DNA of 64,000 bases from Geomonas propionica (lineage in GTDB: Bacteria; Desulfobacterota; Desulfuromonadia; Geobacterales; Geobacteraceae), in assembly GCF_016458235.1 (NCBI RefSeq), contig NZ_JAEMHK010000013.1, forward strand, positions 62,001 through 126,000. Direction: 5' to 3'. The number at the start of each line of letters is the position of its first letter. The stretch's first letter is position 1. This document shows, one piece after another, positions 35,124 to 44,373 of the stretch. A program made the translations under genes and the position numbers. Under the pieces are notes generated by a model. It searched no databases and was not told where the DNA came from. It saw only the letters and a list, made by a program, of their open reading frames with translations.

Positions 35124-35149
35124 ATCCGGCCCTTGGGCCGGATTTTTTT
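35124..35149 (+). terminator. Intrinsic terminator after the NlpC/P60 gene
   Basis: ATCCGGCCC 35124-35132 pairs with GGGCCGGAT 35135-35143 (tight loop), followed by T-run to 35149. The next gene starts 12 nt later. Confidence 0.85.
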
Positions 35150-35160
35150 ATGGGCTCCGC

Positions 35161-36864
35161 ATGAAGATTCTCCTGGCTTACAAATGTCACCCCGAAGGCG
35201 CCAAGGACCCGTTCACCTCGCTGTTGCCGGTCGGCCTACTCTCGCTGAACGCGGTGCTCAGGCGGGCGGGGCACCAGGTCACCCTGGCCAACCTTTCCCG
35301 CTCCTCTTGGGCGCAGGTCCGCGCACTGCTGCAGCGGCTCTCCCCCGACCTGGTCGGCATCTCCCAGTTCACCCACAACCGTTCCGAATCGATCCGCCTG
35401 GCCGCCCTGGCCAAGGAGGTCCACCCCTCAGGTTGCGTCGTCTTGGGCGGGCCGCACGCGACCCACTCCTGGCGCGAGCAGTTGGAGCGGCATAGCGAGG
35501 TGGACGCGATCGTGCTCGGGGAAGGGGAGCAGACCCTGCTGGAGTTGGCGCAGGCACGCGCTGACGGCCGGTCCCTGGCGCAGGTGCCAGGCGTCGCCTG
35601 CCGGGAGGGGGGGGAGGTCGTGCCGGGAGCGCCTCGGGCCGCCGTGGCCGACCTGGATCAGCTTCCCCTGCCGGGTGTGGACCCCGGCGAGACTATCGGC
35701 GTGGACCTGCGGCGCCAGCTCGAGTTCGTGATCACCTCGCGGGGCTGCCCCGCAAGTTGCCTGTTCTGCTCTTCTCCGCTGTTCTGGGGGCGTGGCGTCC
35801 GTTTCCGCTCTCCCGCCTCGGTGGTAGAGGAGTTGCGCCTTTTAAAGGAGCGTTACGGCCTCATATACTTCTCTTTCCGCGACGACACCTTTACCGCCAA
35901 CCGTGCCCGGGTCCTGGAGATCTGCCGCCTGATCGAGGAGCAGCGGCTGCACATCCTCTGGAATTGCCAGTCCCGGGTCAACGCGGTGGACTTGGAGATG
36001 CTGGTGGCGATGAAGCGGGCCGGGTGCGAGTGCGTCCAGTTCGGCGTGGAGTCCGGTTCGCCGGAGATGCTCAAGGCCCTGGGGAAAAAGATCCTGCCGG
36101 CGGATGTGGAGCGGGCCGCGGCAGCGGCGCGCCAGGCGGGCATCAACCTTTCGGTCTACCTGATCACCGGGATACCCGGGGAAAGCGACGCCGACCTGCA
36201 GCAGACCGTGCGCCTCATCGACCGGATCCGGCCCCAGGACGGGCAGGTCTCGCCCCTGGTCTACTATCCCGGGACGGAACTGCTGCACGGTGCGGTGCGG
36301 CGTCACGAGGTGCCGGCCGATCTCTTCGAGGAAAAGGAAGGGGAGGGTTTCCTGGTACGCCGCGACCCGTTCGTGGAGCGTTCGCGCCAGTCCATACTGA
36401 AGGCGCTGCAAAAGGCGGGCAAGAAGGCCCGCTTCACCCGAACCGATTTCGCAGCGCAGCGGGAACTGGTGGGTTACAGCTTCGTGACTGAGCTGCTGCA
36501 GGCGGAAGCGCTGGAGCAGGAGGGGGACTGGGAGGGTGCGCTCAGGCTGTGCCGGGGCATGACGCGGCAGGAACCGGACAACCCTTGGGGGTGGCTGCAG
36601 ATGGCGGGGGTGCAGGAGCGTGGCGGCGACTTGGGCGGCGCCACGCGCTGCTATGAAAAGCTGTCGCAGTTGGTTCCCAACCACCTTCCCGCCTTCGTGG
36701 CACTGGGGGAGCTGGCCTTGGCCCAGGGGGACCGCGCCGCGGCGGCGCGTCACTACCAGAGGGCGCTGGAGCTCGATCCGAATGATGATGCCGCCCTGGA
36801 GGGGGCGACGCAGGCGGGCGTCGGGCGCGGTAAGGCGGGGAGCAAAGCAGGCCGCAGGAAGTAA
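35161..36864 (+). CDS. B12-binding radical SAM protein with C-terminal TPR domain
   Basis: 567 residues. An N-terminal cobalamin-binding-like fold (about 1-135, with VLGGPHATH and VLGEGEQT) is followed by the radical SAM motif CPASCLFC near 200 and the DDTFT segment, as in HpnJ-type enzymes. Residues from about 440 form three TPR repeats (LEQEGDWEGALRLCRG, RGGDLGGATRCYEKL, AQGDRAAAARHYQRAL). The substrate is unknown; the TPR part suggests a protein partner. The start ATG lies 12 nt after a terminator and has only a weak ribosome binding site. Confidence 0.85.
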   Translation: MKILLAYKCHPEGAKDPFTSLLPVGLLSLNAVLRRAGHQVTLANLSRSSWAQVRALLQRLSPDLVGISQFTHNRSESIRLAALAKEVHPSGCVVLGGPHATHSWREQLERHSEVDAIVLGEGEQTLLELAQARADGRSLAQVPGVACREGGEVVPGAPRAAVADLDQLPLPGVDPGETIGVDLRRQLEFVITSRGCPASCLFCSSPLFWGRGVRFRSPASVVEELRLLKERYGLIYFSFRDDTFTANRARVLEICRLIEEQRLHILWNCQSRVNAVDLEMLVAMKRAGCECVQFGVESGSPEMLKALGKKILPADVERAAAAARQAGINLSVYLITGIPGESDADLQQTVRLIDRIRPQDGQVSPLVYYPGTELLHGAVRRHEVPADLFEEKEGEGFLVRRDPFVERSRQSILKALQKAGKKARFTRTDFAAQRELVGYSFVTELLQAEALEQEGDWEGALRLCRGMTRQEPDNPWGWLQMAGVQERGGDLGGATRCYEKLSQLVPNHLPAFVALGELALAQGDRAAAARHYQRALELDPNDDAALEGATQAGVGRGKAGSKAGRRK

Positions 36865-36897
36865 GCCTCTCGGTTTGGGCGATACCCTTGGCCTAGA

Positions 36898-37000
36898 GTT
36901 CCCCCCTTTTGCGAAGGGGGGCAGGGGGGATTTGCCTTTTGCTCTTAACTGCCCCCCAAAATCAAATCCCCTCTGTCTCCCCTTCGCAAAGGAGAGGACG
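36898..37000. repeat. Two inverted copies of a CCCC-TTTGCGAA-GGGG hairpin repeat
   Basis: Units at 36898-36931 and 36963-37000 face each other. Each has a C-run, a TTTGCGAA or TTCGCAAA loop and a G-run, with a second pairing CCCCCTGCC/GGCAGGGGG type extension. A third unit is at 31711-31734. Confidence 0.7.
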
Positions 37001-37062
37001 TTAGTCACGTGCTGCGCTTCGTGGGCGGCACATAAGAGATTGGATGTTGCCGGATAGACAAC

Positions 37063-37099
37063 AAAAAAAGCGCCTCCCTTGCGGGAAGCGCCTTTTTTT
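37063..37099 (-). terminator. Terminator after the NrfJ-like lipoprotein gene
   Basis: A-run, GCGCCTCCC, TTGC loop, GGGAAGCGCC and a T-run on both flanks; on the minus strand it directly follows the lipoprotein stop region. Confidence 0.8.
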
Positions 37100-37119
37100 A
37101 TCCTTGCTACGGGAGCGGC

Positions 37120-37539
37120 TTACTTGTTGACGGCCAGGCCCGGTGCGAAGATGATCTTGTCGAAGGTGCGCTTCAGAGTCTTGCTCTGGAAGTTGACCAT
37201 CGGCGGGGAGTCCGGGAACTCGACGGTGTCGCCGACTTTCACCTTGGTCTGCATTGCTGCAACCCACAGCTTCTCGCCTTTCTCTTCGATCAGGACATAG
37301 GTGTACCCGCCGGAGTCCATGGTCTCGAGGACCTTGCCTTTGTGACCTGCGCCCGGCTTTACTTCCTGCGGCTTCAGACCAGCGTGCGGATCGGTGCCCG
37401 GAGCTGCTGCGGGCATCTGGGTTGCGGGGGCTGCAGCCGGTGCCTGCTGTGCAGGTGCCTGCGGAGCTTCTTCTTTCTTCTTGCAGCCGGCAGCTGCCAC
37501 GGCCACGATTGCCAACAATACGACCAAAGTCTTCTTCAC
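37120..37539 (-). CDS. NrfJ-like small lipoprotein
   Basis: 139 residues from GTG at 37539 with GGAGG upstream. A lipoprotein signal (KKTLVVLLAIVAVAAAGC) is followed by an Ala/Pro/Gln-rich linker and a C-terminal OB-fold-like domain (GKVLETMDSGGYTYVLIEEK, WVAAMQTKVKVGDTVEF, SKTLKRTFDKIIF). This matches proteins annotated as NrfJ-related, found near multihaem cytochrome nitrite reductase genes; their role is unclear. No cytochrome gene is near here. Confidence 0.8.
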   Translation of the reverse strand: MKKTLVVLLAIVAVAAAGCKKKEEAPQAPAQQAPAAAPATQMPAAAPGTDPHAGLKPQEVKPGAGHKGKVLETMDSGGYTYVLIEEKGEKLWVAAMQTKVKVGDTVEFPDSPPMVNFQSKTLKRTFDKIIFAPGLAVNK

Positions 37540-37652
37540 AGTTTCCTCCGTGTTGGATGAAATTAACGAATTCACAACGGTTAAAAAAAATACCACAACA
37601 AGAACGAACTTTACAACTAAAAAAAGTCTGGTATACGCACTCGCCGACCGCT

Positions 37653-40600
37653 TTAGCGCCCGATGATCACTTCACCGGTGTCGGTAATGAGGCGCGCGGG
37701 AAGCTCGAACACCCGTTTGAAGATGTTGAAGACCCCTTTGGCAAGCGACTTGACCGGCACCGCCGTCACCTGCGGATCCTCGATACGCCCCTTCGCCTCG
37801 AAGTAGGTGGTAATGAGCGACTTGTCCTTCCCGGTCAGGATCCACCCGACGATGGGGATCTTGCTCACCACCTTGTCCACGGTCTGCAGCGGCTGCACCC
37901 CCACGTTCAAGTCGAGCTCGTCCTTGACCAGGTCTACCTTCCCGACCGCTGATATGTTCATGGCGTTACTGTCAACGAACAGGTTTTGGGTGGTGGCGAC
38001 GCCGTTGTTGAAGGCGATGTCCGAAGTGATCTTGTTGAAGGGCATCCCCCCCGAGACCATGTCCGGGAGCTGCCCTTTGAAGAGCTGCGACACGTTGAGG
38101 ATGGAGAAGATCTTGGAAAGGGTGGAGAACTTCCTGATGCTGCCGCGCTCGATCCTCACTTTCACGTTTCCCTGGATGCTCCGCTTGTAATCCGCGGTAC
38201 TCTCCCCGCGCACCGACAGGTCGCCTTGCATGGACATGGCGCCGGTCACCTCCTGTTTCTTTACCCCCAGCGAGTGCAAAAGCGCCGCCGCCGAGACTTT
38301 CTGCACACTGCAGGAAAGGTTGTGGCGCGCGGGCGCCACGAGGTCGCTACGCAGCCTGCCGGTGACCTCACCCTCGAAGGAGCTGAACTCGAAGGGGAGC
38401 AGCTGCAGCACGTGGTTCTCGTAGAAAACGGTGGTCTTCAGGCGCTGGAACGGGAAATCCTTGAGTTTTCCCTCGTTGGCGGTGACCTGGGCGCGAAGGG
38501 TGACGGGACCTTCCCCGCCGGGGCCACCAAAGAGCGGCATCAGGTCATCGGGGTTCAGGTAGGGAGCGGCGACGACCAGCTCCGCCAGCGGGTGCTGCAG
38601 GTCCTTGACGCTTCCCTTCACCTGGAGCGAAGTCTTGCCCAGCGAACCGGAGAGCGAGGTGATCTGGAGGTTGTCCTTTTGGTAGGTGAGGTTCCCCTGC
38701 ACACGTTCCACCCGCACCGGGGCGCCGCCGGTGGCGAAGCCCAGGTCGGCGGGATCGACCGAGGGAGAGCTGAAAACGAGCTGCCAGCTCGGGTTCTGCG
38801 TCCCGGTCAGGACGCCGCGCCCGCTGATGCTGGTGTTGCCCAGCCTGACCTGGAGCTGCGAGGTCTCGAAGGTCTCGCCGTTCACCTTGACGGTGCCGTT
38901 CACGCCGGTCAGCGGCTTGATCTTGTCGCCCGGCTTCAGGGTCACCCCGGCAAGTCCCACGTTACCGCTCCAGGTGAGCCGGTCGGTGTCGGGGCCGCTG
39001 GCGTGCAGCAGCAGCTGGACCAGGCCGGTGGGATGGTACTTTTTCACCATGGGGACCAGTTGGCCTACTTCGGTGCTCTGGAACTGGTTGGTCTTGATCT
39101 CGAAGCTGACCGGGCCGCCGTACCGGCTCACCGCGGTGGCGGAGAGGGCCGCGGGGGGGAGCAGGTAGTGCAGCGAGGTGATCCGGAACTGCTCCTTGTC
39201 GAATTCCATGCTGAAGGAGACGCTGTTGGTGCGCCCGGCCGGTTTAGCCACCAGGTCTTTGAAGGTGTAGGCGGCGGTGGTGAGGTCGCTGTCGCCGGAG
39301 AGGCGATACAGGGACGTGCCTCCCTCACCCTTCAAGTTCAGGATCGAGTTGGTGGCGAAGGAGCCGATCCCCTTGCCCAAAAGCCAGACCACCTCCGGCT
39401 GCCTGGGCTGCACCTTGGCCGTGAAAAGGTACTGGCACGGGCGATCCAGCGGGTAGTCGGTGATGCGCCCTTCCAGGGACAAGGGGGAGGTGCCGAAGCG
39501 TCCCGTCATCCCCTTCAGCAGGAAATCCTTGCCGGAAAGCTCCAAAAGCCCCTTGACCCCGGTGAAGATGGGGATGCCGGAGCCGTAGTTCACCACGCCG
39601 TCCTCGACGTGCGCCTTGATGTAGAGCACGTTGTAGTTCTGCCCCCGCTCCATGTGCAGGATCTGGCTCACCCTTCCGTCCAGGCGCCCCTGGTCCAGGC
39701 GGTACACGCCGCCGGTGATCTTTTGCTCGATGAAGTGGGAGGTGTCGTCGACGATGATGCCGTAGGGGATGTACTGGTGGTAGTCGCGCAGGTTGAAGCT
39801 GTTGCTGCTGGCGCTGGCGGTGATGCGCACGTCGCCCGAGTGCAGATCAGAGAGCTTCACCTTGCCGTTCACCTTGTAACCGTCCAGGTCCAACTTGACG
39901 TGGTCGATGTCGAGGTCGCGGTCGGTAAGCTGCAGCGAGCAGGAGCCCTTGAATGACTTCGGGGTGAGCCTCGCGTGGAACACCTGGGGATAGTCGAGGT
40001 TCATCCTGGTGAAGCGGAAGTCGGTCTTCCCCTTGAAGGCGTTCAGGTACCCCTTGATGGTTGCCTCCAGCTCCAACTCGCCGGAGAGGCTTTTGAACGG
40101 GACGAAGCGGCTGTAGTAGGGCCAGAAGTGGCCCAGGTCGAGGGGGCCGGTCTTCACCTTGCCGTGCACCGCCATGGAGGTGAAGGGGACCCCGGCCGCC
40201 GGGATGCCCGCCACGCCGGAAAGGTGGATGGGGACCTTGCTCCGTCCCGAGGCGATCTGGCCGTTCAGCTTGAAGTCGCAGTCCCTGCCGCGGGTGATCC
40301 GGCTCAGGAAGAGGTCCGTGTCCGAGAGTTCGGTGACCACCGGTTGCTCCGAGAAGGCGTAATCGGTGAAGTGGATCCGGGCCTTCTTGAGCTCGACGCC
40401 GTGGATCCCGGGTGCCTCGCCCCCGCTGGGGGTAAGGAGGTCGGCGATGTTGAACACCCCCTGGCGGTCGCGCCAGAACCTCAGCGTCGGGCGCTCCAGT
40501 TCGATCCGGGAGAGCACCACCTCGCGGCGTAACAGTGGGAGGATGGCGATCTTCACCGTGAGCCGTTCGGCGGTGGCGAATTCGGTCACGCCGTCCTTCT

Positions 40601-40829
40601 CCTTGATGGTGACGCCGGTGAAGGTGAAGGCGGGGGTGAGCCGCATGGTGAAGGCGCCGGTCTGGTACTGCAGGTCCCGTTTCAGCGAGGCTTTTACCTG
40701 CGCCAGTATGTCGGCCTTGTAGGTGTCGAGGTCGAGCAGTCGGGGGAGGAGGGCCGCCCCGAGGACGACAACAGTCACTATGGTGGCCACCAGCGGCAAA
40801 AGCCAGGCCCGTATTTTCTTCAGCTGCAT
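37653..40829 (-). CDS. AsmA-family envelope protein
   Basis: 1058 residues. A single N-terminal membrane helix (about 8-28) is followed by a long beta-rich periplasmic body; the first 110 residues have the AsmA opening (LPRLLDLDTYKADILAQVKASL then RDLQYQTGAFTM) and the last 300 have an AsmA/TamB-like C-terminal domain (VRIERGSIRKFSTLSKIFSILN). These bridge-like proteins help move phospholipids between membranes or aid outer membrane assembly. It lies 45 nt behind the NtrY-like kinase gene. Confidence 0.88.
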   Translation of the reverse strand: MQLKKIRAWLLPLVATIVTVVVLGAALLPRLLDLDTYKADILAQVKASLKRDLQYQTGAFTMRLTPAFTFTGVTIKEKDGVTEFATAERLTVKIAILPLLRREVVLSRIELERPTLRFWRDRQGVFNIADLLTPSGGEAPGIHGVELKKARIHFTDYAFSEQPVVTELSDTDLFLSRITRGRDCDFKLNGQIASGRSKVPIHLSGVAGIPAAGVPFTSMAVHGKVKTGPLDLGHFWPYYSRFVPFKSLSGELELEATIKGYLNAFKGKTDFRFTRMNLDYPQVFHARLTPKSFKGSCSLQLTDRDLDIDHVKLDLDGYKVNGKVKLSDLHSGDVRITASASSNSFNLRDYHQYIPYGIIVDDTSHFIEQKITGGVYRLDQGRLDGRVSQILHMERGQNYNVLYIKAHVEDGVVNYGSGIPIFTGVKGLLELSGKDFLLKGMTGRFGTSPLSLEGRITDYPLDRPCQYLFTAKVQPRQPEVVWLLGKGIGSFATNSILNLKGEGGTSLYRLSGDSDLTTAAYTFKDLVAKPAGRTNSVSFSMEFDKEQFRITSLHYLLPPAALSATAVSRYGGPVSFEIKTNQFQSTEVGQLVPMVKKYHPTGLVQLLLHASGPDTDRLTWSGNVGLAGVTLKPGDKIKPLTGVNGTVKVNGETFETSQLQVRLGNTSISGRGVLTGTQNPSWQLVFSSPSVDPADLGFATGGAPVRVERVQGNLTYQKDNLQITSLSGSLGKTSLQVKGSVKDLQHPLAELVVAAPYLNPDDLMPLFGGPGGEGPVTLRAQVTANEGKLKDFPFQRLKTTVFYENHVLQLLPFEFSSFEGEVTGRLRSDLVAPARHNLSCSVQKVSAAALLHSLGVKKQEVTGAMSMQGDLSVRGESTADYKRSIQGNVKVRIERGSIRKFSTLSKIFSILNVSQLFKGQLPDMVSGGMPFNKITSDIAFNNGVATTQNLFVDSNAMNISAVGKVDLVKDELDLNVGVQPLQTVDKVVSKIPIVGWILTGKDKSLITTYFEAKGRIEDPQVTAVPVKSLAKGVFNIFKRVFELPARLITDTGEVIIGR

Positions 40830-40874
40830 ATCAATGTTCTCTGGGGCTTCCGGGTCAGTCGTCTCAACCCGGCT

Positions 40875-43136
40875 CTAGGCGTCGGCCGGGAGTTCGATGA
40901 TGAAGCGGCTCCCTTTAGGGTAATTTTCCTTGGCACGTATGAAGCCGTGGTGGTCGGAGATGATGGTGTTGACGATGGCGAGGCCAAGGCCGGTGCCGCT
41001 CTTCTTCCGGGAGAAGTACGGCTCGAAGAGCCGGGGGCGATCCTCGGCGGCGATGCCGTGACCGGTATCGGAGACGGTGAAGGTGGCCATCTTCAGGGTG
41101 CTGTCGTAGCGGGTGGTGAGCTCGATCTCCCCCTCTCCCTCGATGGCGGCCACCGCGTTGTCCAAGAGGTTGATCACCACCCGCTTGATCTGGTCGCGGT
41201 CCAGCATGATGGCGGGCATCTGCTCGTCCTCGTTCAGCGTGAAGCGGATGTGGCGGTGCGCCTCCACGTAGAGGGTGAGCGCCTCCTTGAGTATCTCGTT
41301 CAGGTCGTTGGGCTTGGGGACCGAGGCCGGCATGCGGGCGAAGTTGGAGAACTCGTTCACCAGCCCCTTCAGCTCGTCCACCGACTTGATGATCATGGCG
41401 GTGCACTGGTCGAAGACCTCTTCCTCCCCCTCGAAGCGGGACAGGTAGCGCTTCCGCAGTCGCTGCGCCGAGAGCTGGATCGGCGTGAGCGGGTTCTTGA
41501 TCTCGTGGGCGATCCTTCGCGCCACCTCGCGCCAGGCCGCCATCCGCTGCGCCTTGATCAGCGAGGTCAGGTCGTCCAGCACCACCACCATACCCATGAA
41601 GGCGTCGTTCTCGTCCTTCAGGACGGTCAGGTTGGTGAGCAGGGTCAGTTCGCCGTCGCGCATCGGGATGGTCACCTGGCGCACGATGGCGTTGTGCTTG
41701 TCGAGCACCATGTCGCGCAGGAGTCCCTTGACGATGTCCAGGTGCTCGGACTGCAGCACTTCGCGGAAATTTTTTCCGGTGACCTTGTCGCTGTTGATGA
41801 GCAGGAGCTTCTCGGCCGACTTGTTGACCGTGGTGAGTAGCCCCCCCTTGTCCACCGAGATGATGCCGGCGGTGACGTTGGCGAGCACCGCCTCCATGTA
41901 GCGGCGCCGCTGATCCAACTCCATGTTGCTCTTCTGCAGTTCCTCGTTGGTATGCTGCAGGGCGAGCTGGTTCTCGCGCAGGTCCTCGGTCATCCGGTTG
42001 AAGGATGCGATCAGCATACCGATCTCGTCGCCCCCCCCCTCGCCCAGGTGCACGTCCAGGTTCCCCTCGGCCACCTGGCGGGTCGCCTCGGCTAGTTCCT
42101 GGATCGGGATGGTCAGGCTGCGGGCCAGGTAGACGCCGAACCAGACCGCGAGGAAGGCGATTACCATGGTGATCAGGAACAGGGTCAGGATGTAGCCGGT
42201 GGCGATGGGGTGCTTCAGGATCTTCAGCTGGCGGAACTCGTGGTACGATGCCGAGATCTCGCGCATCTTGGAGACCAGGGAGTAGGGGACGTAGTAGTTG
42301 ACCACGATGACCCCGACCACGTCGTTGCCGTTGAAGTTGCTCCGGATCGGAACGATGCCGCGGATCAGGTCCGCCTTGCCGATGGCGTTGACCCGGGTCA
42401 GCTTCTGGCCGGCGAGCCCCACGTTGATGTCCTCGGAGGAGGGGTTGGTGAACTCGCCCAGGGGGAGCTTCGGGTTGCCGGCGCGGAACAGCTCCTCGCG
42501 CTGCGCGGAGAAGACCTCGACCACGCCGAGGTTGTACTCCTTCTGCTTCTGGCGCACCAGTGCCTTCAGCTGGGGCAGGTTCTCCTCGTTGAGGAGCTTT
42601 CTCTCCTTGATGGCGTCGCTGATCTGCTCGCCGTAGTAGAGTGCGTTGGTGGCCGAGGTCTTGTAGTAGACCTGCGCCACCTCCATCGACTCGTTCAGGG
42701 AGGTTTCCACCTGCTTATTGAACCAGTTCTGGATGCTGTTGGTGATGAAGCCGGCGGAGACGAAGAACAGGAGCATGGTCGGCACCAGGGACAGGGTGAC
42801 GAAGGCGAGCACCAGCTTGGTGCGCAGCTTGGCGCCCGGGACGTTCTTGCGCCGCTCCAGGAAGAGCTTGGTGATGTTCCTGAACACCAGGTAGACCAGG
42901 AGGATGATGAGCAGGATGATGATGTTGATGATGCCGAAGATGACGATGTTGCTCCCCATCGGCACCTCGGAGGAGAGGCGCGACAGGTGGATCTCGAAGT
43001 AGGTGAGGAGCACGATCATGAACAGCGAGACGCAGACGATGATCGCCTCGCGTTTGCGCTTTCTGATCTCTCCTGCGGGGAGTTCGGTCCCCTGCGTGTG
43101 CGTGGGGAGCCCCTCTTTTGGGTCGGACATCGGCAT
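40875..43136 (-). CDS. NtrY-like sensor histidine kinase
   Basis: 753 residues. Several N-terminal helices (about 30-50, 65-85, 105-130) surround a periplasmic sensor region, followed by a last helix near 310, a HAMP domain, a PAS domain (near 410-510) and the kinase core with IAHEIKNPLTPIQLSAQRLRKRYL (phospho-His) and NLLDNAVAAI, DTGHGIAAEDRPRLFEPYFSRKKSGTG-type ATP motifs. It matches NtrY. The usual NtrX regulator gene is not adjacent. Confidence 0.9.
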   Translation of the reverse strand: MPMSDPKEGLPTHTQGTELPAGEIRKRKREAIIVCVSLFMIVLLTYFEIHLSRLSSEVPMGSNIVIFGIINIIILLIILLVYLVFRNITKLFLERRKNVPGAKLRTKLVLAFVTLSLVPTMLLFFVSAGFITNSIQNWFNKQVETSLNESMEVAQVYYKTSATNALYYGEQISDAIKERKLLNEENLPQLKALVRQKQKEYNLGVVEVFSAQREELFRAGNPKLPLGEFTNPSSEDINVGLAGQKLTRVNAIGKADLIRGIVPIRSNFNGNDVVGVIVVNYYVPYSLVSKMREISASYHEFRQLKILKHPIATGYILTLFLITMVIAFLAVWFGVYLARSLTIPIQELAEATRQVAEGNLDVHLGEGGGDEIGMLIASFNRMTEDLRENQLALQHTNEELQKSNMELDQRRRYMEAVLANVTAGIISVDKGGLLTTVNKSAEKLLLINSDKVTGKNFREVLQSEHLDIVKGLLRDMVLDKHNAIVRQVTIPMRDGELTLLTNLTVLKDENDAFMGMVVVLDDLTSLIKAQRMAAWREVARRIAHEIKNPLTPIQLSAQRLRKRYLSRFEGEEEVFDQCTAMIIKSVDELKGLVNEFSNFARMPASVPKPNDLNEILKEALTLYVEAHRHIRFTLNEDEQMPAIMLDRDQIKRVVINLLDNAVAAIEGEGEIELTTRYDSTLKMATFTVSDTGHGIAAEDRPRLFEPYFSRKKSGTGLGLAIVNTIISDHHGFIRAKENYPKGSRFIIELPADA

Positions 43137-43199
43137 CAGGCCACTCTATACGAACGGGTGAACAGTTTCAAGCACTTCCATGCTGCCCGGGAACGAAAA

Positions 43200-43225
43200 A
43201 AAGCAGCCCACGGAGGGGCTGCTTT
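43200..43225 (-). terminator. Terminator after lpxC
   Basis: AAAGCAGCCC 43200-43209 pairs with GGGCTGCTTT 43216-43225; on the minus strand a T-run (complement of GAACGAAAAA) follows. Confidence 0.85.
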
Positions 43226-43234
43226 GGATTTTTC

Positions 43235-43258
43235 TGAACCTTAACCTTAACCTCAACC
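43235..43258 (-). repeat. Tandem 6-nt tract after lpxC
   Basis: On the minus strand, 5 nt after the lpxC stop, four units read GGTTGA GGTTAA GGTTAA GGTTCA, followed by the terminator. Confidence 0.75.
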
Positions 43259-43263
43259 TGCTG

Positions 43264-44181
43264 TTAAGCCTCCAGCCAGGCCAGTTCCGGCAGGGACAGG
43301 TTGAAGGGGGCGTTGAACGCCTGCGGGGTGAACTCGATCAGGGTGTAGCAGTCGGGGCGCTTCAAGAGCTCCATGACCAGCTTGTGGTTCAGGTCGTGGC
43401 CGGACTTGGTGGCCTTGACGTGCCCGATCAGGCGGTGACCGGTGAGGGAGAGGTCACCCACGGAGTCGAGGATCTTGTGGCGTACGAACTCGTCCTGGAA
43501 GCGGAGCCCTTCCGGGTTCATGACCCCGTTGTCCCCGATGACCACCGCGTTGTCCAGGGACCCCCCCAGGGCCAGGCCGTGTGCCTTCATCATCTCGACT
43601 TCAGCCAGGAAGCAGAAGGTCCGGGCGGCGGCGAACTCGTCGGTGAAGCTCGACTGGCTGAATTCCAGCGAACGCTGCTGCTTCATCACCGCCGGGTGGG
43701 CGAACTGCATATCGAAGGAGATCTTGTAGTGGCGCGACGGGATGATGGACGCTTTCTTGTCCCCCTCGGTGACGCTCACCGGCTTCTTGATTACCAGGTA
43801 CTTGCGGGGCTTCTTGGACTCCTTGGTGCCCGCCTTGACGATGGCGGACACGAAGGGGGCGGCGCTGCCGTCCATGATGGGGACTTCCGGGCCGTTGATG
43901 TCCACGTGCGCGTTATCGATGCCGCAGCCGTACAGGGCCGCCATGAGGTGCTCTATGGTGGAAACGCTTGCCTCGCCGCGGCCGATGGTGGTGGAGAGCC
44001 TGGTGTTGACCACGTTCTGTGCGTGCGCCTCGATGGAGACCGCCGGGGTGAGGTCAACCCTGTGGAAGACGATGCCGGTGCCGGGCTCAGCCGGACGCAG
44101 CGTGATGGTGATCGTCTTGCCGGTGTGCAGGCCGATGCCGCTGAAGGTTACCTTGTTGCCCAAAGTCTGCTGGAATATCAT
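43264..44181 (-). CDS. lpxC: UDP-3-O-acyl-N-acetylglucosamine deacetylase
   Basis: 305 residues from ATG at 44181 (AGGAGC upstream), typical of LpxC. Motifs: GIGLHTGK near the N-terminus, EHLMAALYGCGIDNA, and the zinc/catalytic block HKILDSVGDLSLTG with GHVKATKSGHDLNHKL. It is the committed step of lipid A synthesis. The LPS export genes lptCAB are in the same window. Confidence 0.97.
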   Translation of the reverse strand: MIFQQTLGNKVTFSGIGLHTGKTITITLRPAEPGTGIVFHRVDLTPAVSIEAHAQNVVNTRLSTTIGRGEASVSTIEHLMAALYGCGIDNAHVDINGPEVPIMDGSAAPFVSAIVKAGTKESKKPRKYLVIKKPVSVTEGDKKASIIPSRHYKISFDMQFAHPAVMKQQRSLEFSQSSFTDEFAAARTFCFLAEVEMMKAHGLALGGSLDNAVVIGDNGVMNPEGLRFQDEFVRHKILDSVGDLSLTGHRLIGHVKATKSGHDLNHKLVMELLKRPDCYTLIEFTPQAFNAPFNLSLPELAWLEA

Positions 44182-44192
44182 CTGCTTGCTCC

Positions 44193-44216
44193 TGATAGTC
44201 AGTATGCTTACTATCA
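44193..44216. promoter_or_regulatory. Inverted repeat just upstream of lpxC
   Basis: TGATAGT at 44193-44199 and ACTATCA at 44210-44216 flank 10 nt, 12 bp before the lpxC ATG. It overlaps the 5' leader and could be an operator or an RNA stem that affects the ribosome binding site. Confidence 0.4.
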
Positions 44217-44373
44217 AGCAAGTAATGCGCCAAATGGAGCTGTGTGCTTCTTGTTGGAAAAAAGCGCGCTGCTACGCGTGTGTAGACGGTATTGGTCCCA
44301 AGAGACGGCCGGGGCGGGGGTGTGGTATTTTTGCCGCTGTGGTGCCAGTGCAACGGTGGGTGTGGCTTTTTTG

